From positions 31,860-95,859 of the forward strand of contig CAIRCP010000051.1 of NCBI GenBank assembly GCA_903877095.1: 64,000 bases of DNA, given 5' to 3'. The translations under genes were made by a program, and so were the position numbers. Within the stretch, counting starts at the first letter, position 1. Every line of letters starts with the position of its first letter. Below the pieces are notes generated by a model. It did no database searches. It saw only the letters and a list, made by a program, of their open reading frames with translations, and was not told where the DNA came from. This stretch comes from an uncultured Actinomycetes bacterium. Lineage in GTDB: Bacteria > Actinomycetota > Actinomycetes > Mycobacteriales > Mycobacteriaceae. Positions 8,144-16,523 of the stretch are shown piece after piece.

Positions 8144-9568
8144 GTGTGCGTGGCTCCCCCGACCCCCAAGCGGATCGTCATCATCGGCGGCGGGCCGGCG
8201 GGGTACGAGGCGGCGCTGGTAGCCGCCGCCCGCGGTGCCGAGGTCACCGTGGCCGACTCCGACGGCATCGGCGGGGCCTGCGTGCTCTTCGACTGCGTCC
8301 CGTCCAAGACCTTCATCGCCTCCACCGGTGTGCGGACCGAACTGCGCCGGGCCCACGGGCTGGGATTCGACATCGGCATTGAGGACGCGAAGATCTCACT
8401 GCCCCAGATCAACAACCGCGTCAAAACGCTGGCCCGGTCGCAGTCGGCCGACATCGGCGCCCAGTTGCTGCGCGAGAAGGTCAGCATCGTGGGCGGGCGC
8501 GCCGAACTGATCGATGATGTGCCGGGCATGGCCCATCACCGGGTCCGGGTGAACACTCCGGACGGCAGGTCGGGCGTGCTCAAGGCCGACGTGGTGCTGA
8601 TCGCCACCGGTGCCACCCCGCGGGTGCTGCCCGGCGCGGTTCCCGACGGCGAGCGAATCCTCAACTGGCGCCAGCTCTATGACCTGCCCGACCTGCCCGA
8701 GCACCTGGTCATCGTCGGCTCCGGGGTGACCGGCGCGGAATTCTGCAACGCCTACACCGAGTTGGGCGTCACCGTGACCGTGGTGGCCAGCCGCGACCAG
8801 ATCCTGCCGCACGAGGACAGCGACGCCGCCGCGGTTCTGGAGGAGGTGTTCGCCGAACGAGGCGTCACGCTGGTGAAGAACGCGCGTGCAGAGTCGGTGG
8901 TGCGCACCGGGTCCGGGATCCGGGTGACGATGACCGACGGCCGGACCGTCGACGGCAGCCACGCCCTGATGACCGTCGGTTCTGTGCCCAACACCGCCGG
9001 CCTCGGCCTGCAGCGCGTCGGCATCGAACTCGACCGGGGCGGCTACATCCCGGTGGACCGGGTCTCGCGAACCAGCGCCGCCGGGGTCTACGCCGCCGGA
9101 GACTGCACCGGCCTGATGCCGCTGGCCTCGGTGGCTGCCATGCAGGGCCGGATCGCGATGTATCACGCACTGGGCGAAGGGGTGTCGCCGATCCGGCTGC
9201 GCACGGTGGCGTCGGCCACGTTCACCCGTCCGGAGATCGCCGCTGTCGGTGTGCCGCAGACGGCCATCGACAGCGGTGCCGTCCCGGCCCGCACCCTGAT
9301 CCTGCCGCTGACCACCAACGCGCGGGCGAAGATGTCGCTGCTGCGCCGCGGCTTCGTCAAGATCTTCTGCCGGCCGGCCACCGGCGTGGTGATTGGGGGC
9401 GTGGTGGTGGCGCCGATCGCCTCCGAGCTGATCCTGCCGATCGCGCTGGCCGTGCAGAACCGCATTTCGGTCACCGATCTTGCTCAGACGCTTTCCGTGT
9501 ATCCCTCGCTGTCAGGGTCTATCGTCGAAGCCGCCCGACGCCTGATGGCGCACGACGATCTCGACTAG
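8144..9568 (+). CDS. lpdA: Flavoprotein disulfide-reductase-family quinone reductase LpdA
   Basis: LpdA is a FAD/NAD(P)H flavoprotein resembling dihydrolipoamide dehydrogenase. M. tuberculosis Rv3303c was described as an NAD(P)H:quinone reductase without lipoamide activity. The 474-residue protein has the N-terminal IVIIGGGPAGYEAAL FAD fold, a VIVGSGVTGAEF NAD(P) fold and YAAGDCTGLMPLA. The redox site reads GGACVLFDCVPSK, so two Cys spaced as in true disulfide reductases are present. The C-terminal His-Glu dyad is replaced (YPSLSG). The start is GTG 8144; a GTG two codons later is possible. It is probably co-transcribed with glpD, 36 bases downstream. Confidence 0.9.
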   Translation: MCVAPPTPKRIVIIGGGPAGYEAALVAAARGAEVTVADSDGIGGACVLFDCVPSKTFIASTGVRTELRRAHGLGFDIGIEDAKISLPQINNRVKTLARSQSADIGAQLLREKVSIVGGRAELIDDVPGMAHHRVRVNTPDGRSGVLKADVVLIATGATPRVLPGAVPDGERILNWRQLYDLPDLPEHLVIVGSGVTGAEFCNAYTELGVTVTVVASRDQILPHEDSDAAAVLEEVFAERGVTLVKNARAESVVRTGSGIRVTMTDGRTVDGSHALMTVGSVPNTAGLGLQRVGIELDRGGYIPVDRVSRTSAAGVYAAGDCTGLMPLASVAAMQGRIAMYHALGEGVSPIRLRTVASATFTRPEIAAVGVPQTAIDSGAVPARTLILPLTTNARAKMSLLRRGFVKIFCRPATGVVIGGVVVAPIASELILPIALAVQNRISVTDLAQTLSVYPSLSGSIVEAARRLMAHDDLD

Positions 9569-9604
9569 CCTGCGGATACCCGCAGTAACCCCACAGGAGT
9601 GACA

Positions 9605-11350
9605 GTGAGCGACCCGATCCTTCGGCCGGGCACCGGTCAGACCTTCCTCGGACCCGCCCAGCGCGCCGAAGCCTGGGATCGGCTGGGCAACGAGCAGTTC
9701 GACGTCGTCGTGATCGGCGGTGGGGTGGTGGGTGCCGGCGCGGCACTCGACGCCGCCACCCGCGGACTGAGCGTCGCCCTCGTGGAGGCCCGGGACTTTG
9801 CCTCCGGCACGTCGAGCCGAAGCTCCAAGATGTTTCACGGCGGTCTGCGCTACCTCGAGCAGCTGGAGTTCGGCCTGGTGCGCGAGGCGCTGCACGAGCG
9901 CGAACTCTCGCTGAGCACCTTGGCCCCGCACCTGGTCAAGCCGTTGCCCTTCCTGTTCCCGCTGTCCCACCGGGTGTGGGAGCGGCCTTACATGGCGGCC
10001 GGCATCTTTCTCTATGACCAGTTGGGCGGCGCGAAATCGGTTCCGGCGCAGAAGCATTTGACCCGATCCGCCGCGCTGCGGCTGGCCCCCAGCCTCAAAC
10101 GCAACTCCCTGATCGGCGGGATCCGCTATTACGACACCGTCGTCGATGATGCGCGGCACACCATGATGGTGGCCCGGACGGCGGCGCACTACGGAGCGGT
10201 GGTGCGCAACTCCACTCAGGTGACCGCACTGCGGACCGAGGGCGACCGCGTCGTCGGGGTGACGGTCCGCGACTCGGAGACCGGCGCGGTGACCGATGTG
10301 CGCGGCCACGTCGTCATCAACGCCACCGGGGTGTGGACCGACGAGATTCAGGCGCTGTCCAAACAGCGCGGCCGGTTCCGGGTGCGGGCGTCCAAGGGCG
10401 TGCACATCGTGGTTCCACGGGACCGCATCGTCAGCGAGGTGGCCATCATCCTGCGCACCGAGAAGTCGGTGCTGTTCATCATCCCGTGGGGCACCCACTG
10501 GATCATCGGCACCACCGACACCGACTGGAACCTCGACCTCGCTCATCCGGCCGCCACCAAGGCCGACATCGACTACATCCTCGATCACGTCAACACCGTC
10601 CTGGTCACTCCCTTGACCCACAAGGACATCGACGGGGTGTACGCCGGACTGCGCCCACTGCTGGCCGGGGAGAGCGAGGAGACCTCCAAGCTGTCCCGCG
10701 AGCATGCGGTGGCCTCGCCCACCCCCGGCCTGGTCTCGATCGCGGGCGGCAAGTACACCACCTACCGGGTGATGGGCGCCGACGCCGTCGACGCCGCGGC
10801 CGAGTTCGTCCCGTCGCGGGTGGCCCCGTCGATCACCGAGAAGGTGCCCCTGCTCGGTGCCGACGGCTACTTCGCCCTGATCAACCAGACCGACAGCGTC
10901 GGAGAGCAGTACAACCTGCATCCGTACCGGGTCAAGCACCTGCTCGACCGGTACGGCTCGCTGATCGGGGAGGTGCTGGGACTTGCCGAGGGCAGGCCCG
11001 ATCTGCTGGAGCCGATCACCAATGCGGCCATCTATCTGCGGGTCGAGGCGGCCTATGCGGCGGCGGCCGAGGGTGCCCTGCACCTGGAGGACATCCTGAC
11101 CCGACGGATGCGGATCTCCATCGAGTACCCGCACCGCGGGGTGGAGTGCGCCCGAGAGGTCGCCGAGATCGTGGCGCCGATCCTGGGCTGGAGCCAGGCC
11201 GACATCGACCGCGAGGTGAGCACCTACACCGCTCGGGTGGAGGCCGAGATCCGCTCGCAGACCCAGTCCGACGACGCATCGGCCGACGCGCTGCGGGCCG
11301 CGGCGCCGGAGGCCCGCGCCGAGATCCTTGAGCCGGTGCCGCTGACCTAG
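9605..11350 (+). CDS. glpD: FAD-dependent glycerol-3-phosphate dehydrogenase
   Basis: GlpD is a membrane-associated flavoenzyme that oxidises glycerol-3-phosphate to dihydroxyacetone phosphate and reduces quinone. The 581-residue protein has VVVIGGGVVGAGAALDAATRG (residues 35-55) for FAD, SSRSSKMFHGGLRYLEQ, the FIIPWGTHWIIGTTDTDW region and ATGVWTDEI. Length and sequence fit mycobacterial GlpD2 (Rv3302c). GTG 9605 follows AGGAG by five bases and is a better start than the GTG two codons earlier. It is downstream of lpdA, as in M. tuberculosis; both feed electrons to quinones. Confidence 0.95.
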   Translation: MSDPILRPGTGQTFLGPAQRAEAWDRLGNEQFDVVVIGGGVVGAGAALDAATRGLSVALVEARDFASGTSSRSSKMFHGGLRYLEQLEFGLVREALHERELSLSTLAPHLVKPLPFLFPLSHRVWERPYMAAGIFLYDQLGGAKSVPAQKHLTRSAALRLAPSLKRNSLIGGIRYYDTVVDDARHTMMVARTAAHYGAVVRNSTQVTALRTEGDRVVGVTVRDSETGAVTDVRGHVVINATGVWTDEIQALSKQRGRFRVRASKGVHIVVPRDRIVSEVAIILRTEKSVLFIIPWGTHWIIGTTDTDWNLDLAHPAATKADIDYILDHVNTVLVTPLTHKDIDGVYAGLRPLLAGESEETSKLSREHAVASPTPGLVSIAGGKYTTYRVMGADAVDAAAEFVPSRVAPSITEKVPLLGADGYFALINQTDSVGEQYNLHPYRVKHLLDRYGSLIGEVLGLAEGRPDLLEPITNAAIYLRVEAAYAAAAEGALHLEDILTRRMRISIEYPHRGVECAREVAEIVAPILGWSQADIDREVSTYTARVEAEIRSQTQSDDASADALRAAAPEARAEILEPVPLT

Positions 11351-11365
11351 ACCGGCGACCCGTTG

Positions 11366-12244
11366 ATGGCCCGCCGCCGGCCGCCGGCCCTGCCTCCGCG
11401 TGACGGCCTGGGCCCGGCCCGGCTGCGTCTGCAGGGCGGCAATGTGGCCGACGAGTTCGGACGGCGGTTCGGACCAGAGAGTCGGGCCAAAGTTCTGTCC
11501 GGCGGGGTGGTCGACGTCCGCGGTGCCACCGTTGATGCAGCGACGGTGCTGCCGGCCGGTTCTGTCGTCTACCTCTACCGCGACCTGCCCGATGAGGTCG
11601 AGGTGCCCTTCGGCGTTCCGGTGCTGCACCGCGACGAGAACATCCTCGTGGTCGACAAGCCGCACTTCCTGGCCACCATGCCGCGCGGGCGTCACGTCGC
11701 GCAGACCGCGCTGGTCCGGCTGCGCCGCGACCTCGATCTGCCCGAGCTGAGCCCGGCCCACCGGCTGGACCGGCTCACCGCCGGGGTGCTGCTGTTCACT
11801 GTCCGCCGCGAGGCTCGCGGCGCGTACCAGACGTTGTTCGCGCGCGGAGAGGTGCGCAAGATCTACCTCGCGCGATCGATGGCGGAGCCGGGTCTTGCTG
11901 TGCCGCTCACGGTTTCGAACCGCATCGTGAAGCGGCGCGGGGTTCTGCAGGCCGTCGTCGAGCCGGGCGAGCCCAACGCCGAGTCCCATGTCGAGCCGCT
12001 GGGGGAAGGTCTGTACCGCCTGACGCCCCGCACCGGGCGTACGCATCAACTGCGGGTGCACATGGCCGGCCTGGGCGTGCCGATCGACAACGACCCCCTC
12101 TATCCGGGCGTCCATCCGGGTGTCGACGACGTCGAGCCGCAGGATTTTTCGAATCCTCTGAAACTGCTCGCGCACAGCCTGGCGTTCACCGATCCGATCA
12201 CCGGTGCGCCGGTGCGCTTCACCTCCGGACGCCGGTTGCTTTGA
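11366..12244 (+). CDS. RluA-family RNA pseudouridine synthase (Rv3300c-like)
   Basis: This enzyme isomerises uridine to pseudouridine in rRNA or tRNA; the target site is unknown. The 292-residue protein has an N-terminal S4-like region (LRLQGGNVADEF...VLSGGVVDV) and the catalytic motif AHRLDRLTAG with the essential Asp near residue 133. RTGRTHQLRVHM is the conserved KRTGRxHQ(I/L)R element. The ATG at 11366 is preferred over a TTG one codon earlier. It is 15 bases downstream of the glpD stop and could be co-transcribed with it. Confidence 0.9.
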   Translation: MARRRPPALPPRDGLGPARLRLQGGNVADEFGRRFGPESRAKVLSGGVVDVRGATVDAATVLPAGSVVYLYRDLPDEVEVPFGVPVLHRDENILVVDKPHFLATMPRGRHVAQTALVRLRRDLDLPELSPAHRLDRLTAGVLLFTVRREARGAYQTLFARGEVRKIYLARSMAEPGLAVPLTVSNRIVKRRGVLQAVVEPGEPNAESHVEPLGEGLYRLTPRTGRTHQLRVHMAGLGVPIDNDPLYPGVHPGVDDVEPQDFSNPLKLLAHSLAFTDPITGAPVRFTSGRRLL

Positions 12245-12296
12245 TGGGCACAGGCTCGGTGCCTTCGGGCCCTAGCGGGGCGCGCGTCGGGTCGGC

Positions 12297-12884
12297 ATGA
12301 TCACAGACATGGAGCGCAAACGGCTGGCCAATGACGATCACGAACTGGTGCTCTTGGCGGCCTACGCCGACCTGGAGACCGCCCAGGACGACTTCGGGGA
12401 TCTGGAACGCAGCCTCAAGCACGGCTTGGAGGTGCGCGGCGCCGCGCTGGTGAGTAAGAACGCCGCCGGGCAGCCCGAGGTGGTGGAAGCCGCCAATCGG
12501 CACGGCCGGTTCGGTATCGGCATGGGTGTCGGGGTCGGCGCGCTGTTCGGTTTGTTCGCCCCGCCGCTGGGCTTGTCGGTGCTGGCAGGCGCTGCGGCCG
12601 GCGGATTGCTCGCAGCCTTCGCCGAACACGAACTGCGGACGGGACTGCGCCACGAGGTCGCCGAAGCGCTGGAGGCCGGCACCGCCGTCATCGTCGCGAT
12701 CAGCTATCCGCAGGGGCGGGTCCCGGTCGAGAACGTCATCCACCACGCCATTGCCTTCCGGGAACTGCCGCTGGATTCCTCGACCGTCCAATCGGTCGAA
12801 CAGGCGATTGCCGAGGCGATGCGCACCATCGGCCATCAGGCCGACGACTCACTCAGCGCTGGCACGACGGACACCAGTAACTGA
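12297..12884 (+). CDS. DUF1269-like protein with a glycine-rich membrane hairpin
   Basis: The 195-residue protein begins with a ferredoxin-like segment ([22 protein letters not shown]), typical of DUF1269 proteins. It continues into a Gly/Ala-rich hydrophobic hairpin (about residues 73-103: [26 protein letters not shown]) that may insert in the membrane. A short C-terminal domain follows ([20 protein letters not shown]). The function is unknown; proteins of this type are often stress-linked. An ATG four codons later is an alternative start. Its last 32 bases overlap the 3' end of nei2 on the other strand, an unusually long convergent overlap. Confidence 0.8.
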   Translation: MITDMERKRLANDDHELVLLAAYADLETAQDDFGDLERSLKHGLEVRGAALVSKNAAGQPEVVEAANRHGRFGIGMGVGVGALFGLFAPPLGLSVLAGAAAGGLLAAFAEHELRTGLRHEVAEALEAGTAVIVAISYPQGRVPVENVIHHAIAFRELPLDSSTVQSVEQAIAEAMRTIGHQADDSLSAGTTDTSN

Positions 12885-13626
12885 CCCGTTCACCGCTGGC
12901 CTGCGACTGCTCGGCGCGGGTGATCGGTGTGCCGCACCGACGGCACGGTTCCCCGCCGCGGCCGTAGACCCAGAGTTGCCGGCCCGGGCGGGCATTGCCG
13001 GTCGTCGTCCGGCCCACCCGTAACCGGTTGGCCCACAACATATCCCGGGCTCTTGTCACCACCCGTAGCGGGTTGTCCAGCGTGCTCACCAGGCTGGTGG
13101 GCAGCCGGCCGAACAGGAAGCACAACTCGTTGCAGTACACATTGCCCACACCGGCCATCACCCGCTGATCGAGCAGTGCTGCGGCAATAGTCCGATCCGG
13201 GTCCGCGGTGAGGTTGGCCGCCGCGCGGTGCGCATCCCAGTCCGGGCCGAGCAGATCCGGCCCGAGGTGGGCCACGACGTCCATGTCGTGGTCGCGGTCC
13301 AGGATCTCCAGCACCCCGAGGTCGATACCCGCGGCGCTGATATCGCCGGCTTCCAACAGGATTCGGATCGTGTAGTCCGGGCGCGGCGGGCGCCCGCGCG
13401 GGGTGATCCGCCAACTGCCGTCCATCTTGAGGTGCGAATGGATGCTGGCCGGGCCGACCCGGATGAACAGGTGCTTGCCGCGGCTGAGCACCTCGTCGAC
13501 CCGCATGCCGGAAAGATCGGTGGTTGCGTAGCGCGGCACCCGGACGTCGCAGCGGGTCAGGATCTGGCCGTTCAGCGCCTCGCGCAGAGCCGCTGCGGTG
13601 CGAAAGACGGTGTCGCCCTCAGGCAT
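12853..13626 (-). CDS. nei2: Formamidopyrimidine-DNA glycosylase/endonuclease VIII-family protein Nei2
   Basis: A base-excision-repair glycosylase/AP lyase acting on oxidised bases. The 257-residue protein starts [11 protein letters not shown]; Pro2 and Glu3 are the catalytic pair. It has the H2TH element near [13 protein letters not shown] and a C-terminal four-Cys zinc finger (CRRCG ... YWCPSCQR). GDT after PE marks the Nei rather than the MutM branch, and linkage to lhr fits M. tuberculosis nei (Rv3297). The ATG lies in the last unit of a 13-bp repeat array. It is probably the last gene of lhr-lutABC-nei2, and its 3' end overlaps the convergent DUF1269-like gene. Confidence 0.92.
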   Translation of the reverse strand: MPEGDTVFRTAAALREALNGQILTRCDVRVPRYATTDLSGMRVDEVLSRGKHLFIRVGPASIHSHLKMDGSWRITPRGRPPRPDYTIRILLEAGDISAAGIDLGVLEILDRDHDMDVVAHLGPDLLGPDWDAHRAAANLTADPDRTIAAALLDQRVMAGVGNVYCNELCFLFGRLPTSLVSTLDNPLRVVTRARDMLWANRLRVGRTTTGNARPGRQLWVYGRGGEPCRRCGTPITRAEQSQASGERVSYWCPSCQR

Positions 13627-13688
13627 CCGGCTGGGTCACCCGGCTAGGTCATCCGGCAAGGTCATCCGGCTGGGGCATCCGGCTAGGG
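13624..13688. repeat. Five-copy 13-bp tandem repeat spanning the lutC-nei2 gap and the nei2 start codon
   Basis: CATCCGGCTGGGT-like units start at 13624, 13637, 13650, 13663 and 13676. On the minus strand each reads ...GCCGGATG or GCCGGGTG, so each unit carries a potential start codon. The nei2 ATG is in the unit at 13624. The array runs from just inside lutC, at its stop codon, to the nei2 start and makes up the whole gap. Confidence 0.9.
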
Positions 13689-14303
13689 CTCGACGATCAG
13701 CACATCGAGGGTGCGCGGACCGTGCACCCCTTCGACCCGTTCCAGTTCGATGTCGCTGGTGGCGCTGGGACCGGAGATGAATGTCAACGGCCGCACCGGA
13801 TCCAGCGCGGCGAATCCCTGCGGCACCGTGTCCACCACCTGCTCGGCGAATACGACGCAGATGTGGTGATCGGGGATGAGCGTCAGGACGCGGCGGCCCT
13901 GGGCGGTGCCGCCGTCGAGGACGATGGTGCCGGTCGCGGCGATCCCCAGCGCGCAGCCGGTGACCACCGCGGCAGCCGCCTCCAGCCGGTCGTTGGACAG
14001 CCGGGCGGCCGGGTCGTCGCGCATGGTGCTGACCTCGGCCACCCAGCCGGGAGGCAGGTCGTCGGGGATGGCGACCACACCGCCGGTTGCCACCAGTGCT
14101 GCCACCGTCGCGCTGATCTCCCCGGCGCTGATGCGGCGCACCTGGGCCCGGTAGTCGGCGACCGTCTCGGCGAACCGGGCGATGTCAGCGGGGCCGTCCA
14201 GGGGTGCGCGGTCGTAATCCCTTGGTATAACCACGGATTCGGGTGGTGCAGCCGCCAGTGCCGCGCGGATCCGGCGCAGGACTTCGGCCCGGGCTTCCGT
14301 CAT
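13683..14303 (-). CDS. lutC: LUD-domain lactate utilisation protein LutC
   Basis: LutC is the third component of the LutABC iron-sulfur L-lactate oxidation complex (also YkgG/LldG). The 206-residue protein has a long N-terminal helix and a LUD domain, including TGCALGIAATGTIVLDGGTAQGRR and LIPDHHICVVFAEQ. I chose ATG 14303 (MTEARAEVLRRIRAAL) because its ATGA overlaps the lutB stop; 32 upstream codons that stay open lie inside lutB and are not conserved. It is the last gene of lutABC. No LldR or LutR regulator gene and no lactate permease are adjacent. Confidence 0.93.
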   Translation of the reverse strand: MTEARAEVLRRIRAALAAAPPESVVIPRDYDRAPLDGPADIARFAETVADYRAQVRRISAGEISATVAALVATGGVVAIPDDLPPGWVAEVSTMRDDPAARLSNDRLEAAAAVVTGCALGIAATGTIVLDGGTAQGRRVLTLIPDHHICVVFAEQVVDTVPQGFAALDPVRPLTFISGPSATSDIELERVEGVHGPRTLDVLIVEP

Positions 14304-15775
14304 GACCGCTGCTCGTGGTTCTGCGCCCACCACTGCCGGAACGTCTGACGCGGCGGCTCCGGCAGATCCCGGCTCGCCGTCCACTTCGATGCCGGCCACG
14401 GCAGCGCCGTGATCCGGTGATCCTTACCGGCGATCAGCCGCCCAGCGCCGGCGGCCTTCTCGGCGGCGGCGAACCGCCGCGGCGAGTCCATCACCCATGC
14501 AGCGGCTTTCATCGCCAGATCCTGCCCGCTGGGTATCCCGCCGCGGCCGGCGTCGACCACCTCGGCGCGCAGATGGACCAGGATGGACGGGATGTCGATG
14601 CGGACCGGGCAGGCGTCGAAACAGGCCCCGCACAGCGACGAGGCGAACGGCAGGGAGGCGTTGGGGTCGTTGTGGCCCTGGAGGCCGGTCAGCTGGGGGC
14701 TCAGGATCGCCCCGATCGGACCCGGGTACACCGAACCGTAGGCGTGCCCGCCGGTGCGCTCGTAGACCGGGCAGACGTTGAGGCAGGCGCTGCAGCGGAT
14801 GCACTTCAGTGCCTCCCGGCCGACGGCGTCGGCCAGCACCCGGGTGCGGCCGTTGTCCAGCAGCACCAGGTGGAACTCCTGCGGCCCGTCGCCGCGATGC
14901 ACGCCGGTCCACATCGAGGTGTAGGGGTTCATCCGCTCGGCGGTCGAGGAGCGCGGCAGCAGTTGCATGAACACGTCGAGATCGGCGAACCGCGGAATGA
15001 CCTTCTCGATGCCCATGACGGTGATGAGCGTCTGCGGCAGCGTCAGGCACATCCGGCCGTTGCCTTCGGATTCCACCACCGCCAGCGTCCCGGTCTCGGC
15101 GACGCCGAAGTTGGCCCCGCTCACCGCGACCCGGGCCGAGAGGAACTTCCGGCGCAGATAGCCGCGGGCGGCGTCGGCGAGTTCATGGGGATCGTCGCCC
15201 AGATCGGTGACGCCGGGCATCTCGCGCAGGAAGATGTCGCGGATCTCGGCGCGGTTCTTGTGGATCGCCGGCACCAGAATGTGGCTGGGCCAGTCGTGGC
15301 CGAGTTGGACGATCAACTCGGCCAGGTCGGTTTCGACGGCTGCGATGCCCTCGGCATCGAGGTGCTCGTTGAGGCCGATTTCCTGGGTGGCCATCGATTT
15401 GACCTTGACGACTTCGTCGGCGCCGGTGGCCCGGATCAGCCGGGTGACGATCCGGTTGGCCTCATCGGCGTCGCGGGCCCAATGCACCACGCCGCCGCGC
15501 CGCGTGACGTTGCGCTCCAACTCCTCCAACAGTTCCGGGAGCCGGGCCAGCACGTCGCGTTTGATGGCGCTGCCGGCCAGGCGGAGTTCCTCCCAGTCCG
15601 GGCACTCCTGCACAGCCGCGAGTCGCTTGGCCCTGATCGTGTGGGTGGCGTGGCCGACGTTGCGGCGCATCTGCTTGTCCGCCAGCGCCTTTCGGGCTGC
15701 CTTGGGGAACTTCTCCTCGCCGCGCAGGTTGCCGGTGCCGGGCGTGCCGAGGAAGGTGCTGGTATCGGGTTTCAT
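14300..15775 (-). CDS. lutB: Iron-sulfur lactate utilisation protein LutB
   Basis: LutB combines a LUD domain with a ferredoxin-type domain and relays electrons within the LutABC L-lactate dehydrogenase complex in the cytosol. The 491-residue protein carries HWARDADEANRIV and SGANFGVAETGTLAVVESEGNGR in the LUD part. The Fe-S part has CIRCSACLNVCPVYE and CGACFDACPVRIDIP, eight Cys for two 4Fe-4S clusters. ATG 15775 overlaps the lutA stop by four bases (ATGA), showing coupled translation. The frame is open upstream but that part lies within lutA. Confidence 0.95.
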   Translation of the reverse strand: MKPDTSTFLGTPGTGNLRGEEKFPKAARKALADKQMRRNVGHATHTIRAKRLAAVQECPDWEELRLAGSAIKRDVLARLPELLEELERNVTRRGGVVHWARDADEANRIVTRLIRATGADEVVKVKSMATQEIGLNEHLDAEGIAAVETDLAELIVQLGHDWPSHILVPAIHKNRAEIRDIFLREMPGVTDLGDDPHELADAARGYLRRKFLSARVAVSGANFGVAETGTLAVVESEGNGRMCLTLPQTLITVMGIEKVIPRFADLDVFMQLLPRSSTAERMNPYTSMWTGVHRGDGPQEFHLVLLDNGRTRVLADAVGREALKCIRCSACLNVCPVYERTGGHAYGSVYPGPIGAILSPQLTGLQGHNDPNASLPFASSLCGACFDACPVRIDIPSILVHLRAEVVDAGRGGIPSGQDLAMKAAAWVMDSPRRFAAAEKAAGAGRLIAGKDHRITALPWPASKWTASRDLPEPPRQTFRQWWAQNHEQRS

Positions 15776-16503
15776 TGCGCCGCCAGGATTTCCGCGAGGT
15801 GGACGGTGCGGACGTCCGCGCCGGACCGGCTCAGTCCGCCGCCGATGTGCATGAGGCACGACGCGTCTCCGGCGCTGCAGACCTGCGCACCGGTGCTGAT
15901 GACGGCGGCCATCTTGTCGGCGAGCATCGCGGCGGAGGTGTCGGCGTTCTTCAGGGCGAACGTCCCGCCGAATCCGCAGCAGCTATCGGCCATCGGCAAC
16001 TCGACCAGGGTCAGGCCACGCACCGCACGCAGCAGTTGCAGCGGCTTGTCGCCAACTCTGAGCATGCGCAGGGAGTGGCAGGTCGGGTGATAGGTCACCG
16101 TGTGCGGGTAGTAGGCGCCGACGTCGCGGACGCCCAGCACGTCGACGAGCAGTTCGGACAGTTCGTAGGTGCGGGCGGCGACGGCCTCGGCGCGGACCGC
16201 CAGTGCCTCGTCGCCGGCGCGGCGGGCCACCATCGCGTGCTGATGGCGCACCGAACCCACACACGATCCCGACGGCGCGACGACCGCGTCGCACCCGGCG
16301 TCCTCGAACGCCTCGACGTGGTTGCGCACCAGCGCGACGGCTTCCTTCAGATAGCCGGTGTTGACGTGCATCTGCCCGCAGCAGGTCTGCCGCGGCGGGA
16401 AGACCACCTCATGCCCGAGTCGCTCCAGCACGGTGACGCATGCGATGTCCACGTCCGGAAACAGCGCGTCGGCCAGGCAGGTGGCGAACAGGGCGATGCG
16501 CAT
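15772..16503 (-). CDS. lutA: Lactate utilisation protein LutA (cysteine-rich CCG domains)
   Basis: LutA resembles the GlcF/GlpC subunit with two CCG (CX31-38CCX33-34CXXC-type) domains that bind an Fe-S cluster in the L-lactate oxidation complex. The 243-residue protein shows RQTCCGQMHVNTGY with SGSCVGSVRH, then HPTCHSLRML with DSCCGFGGTFA and the late GDASCLMHIGG. It starts at ATG 16503, 20 bases after the lhr stop, so lutABC is probably read from lhr or from a promoter inside lhr. M. tuberculosis, as I recall, has nei directly beside lhr, so lutABC looks inserted here. Confidence 0.94.
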   Translation of the reverse strand: MRIALFATCLADALFPDVDIACVTVLERLGHEVVFPPRQTCCGQMHVNTGYLKEAVALVRNHVEAFEDAGCDAVVAPSGSCVGSVRHQHAMVARRAGDEALAVRAEAVAARTYELSELLVDVLGVRDVGAYYPHTVTYHPTCHSLRMLRVGDKPLQLLRAVRGLTLVELPMADSCCGFGGTFALKNADTSAAMLADKMAAVISTGAQVCSAGDASCLMHIGGGLSRSGADVRTVHLAEILAAQ

Positions 16504-16523
16504 TGGACGATGGTCCTCGTCGC

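Noticed and set aside
9512..12175. Very long open frame on the minus strand opposite lpdA, glpD and the pseudouridine synthase gene
   Set aside because: High-GC codon bias leaves antisense frames open. The translation is His/Arg/Gly-rich with no conserved motif, and it covers three well-identified genes.
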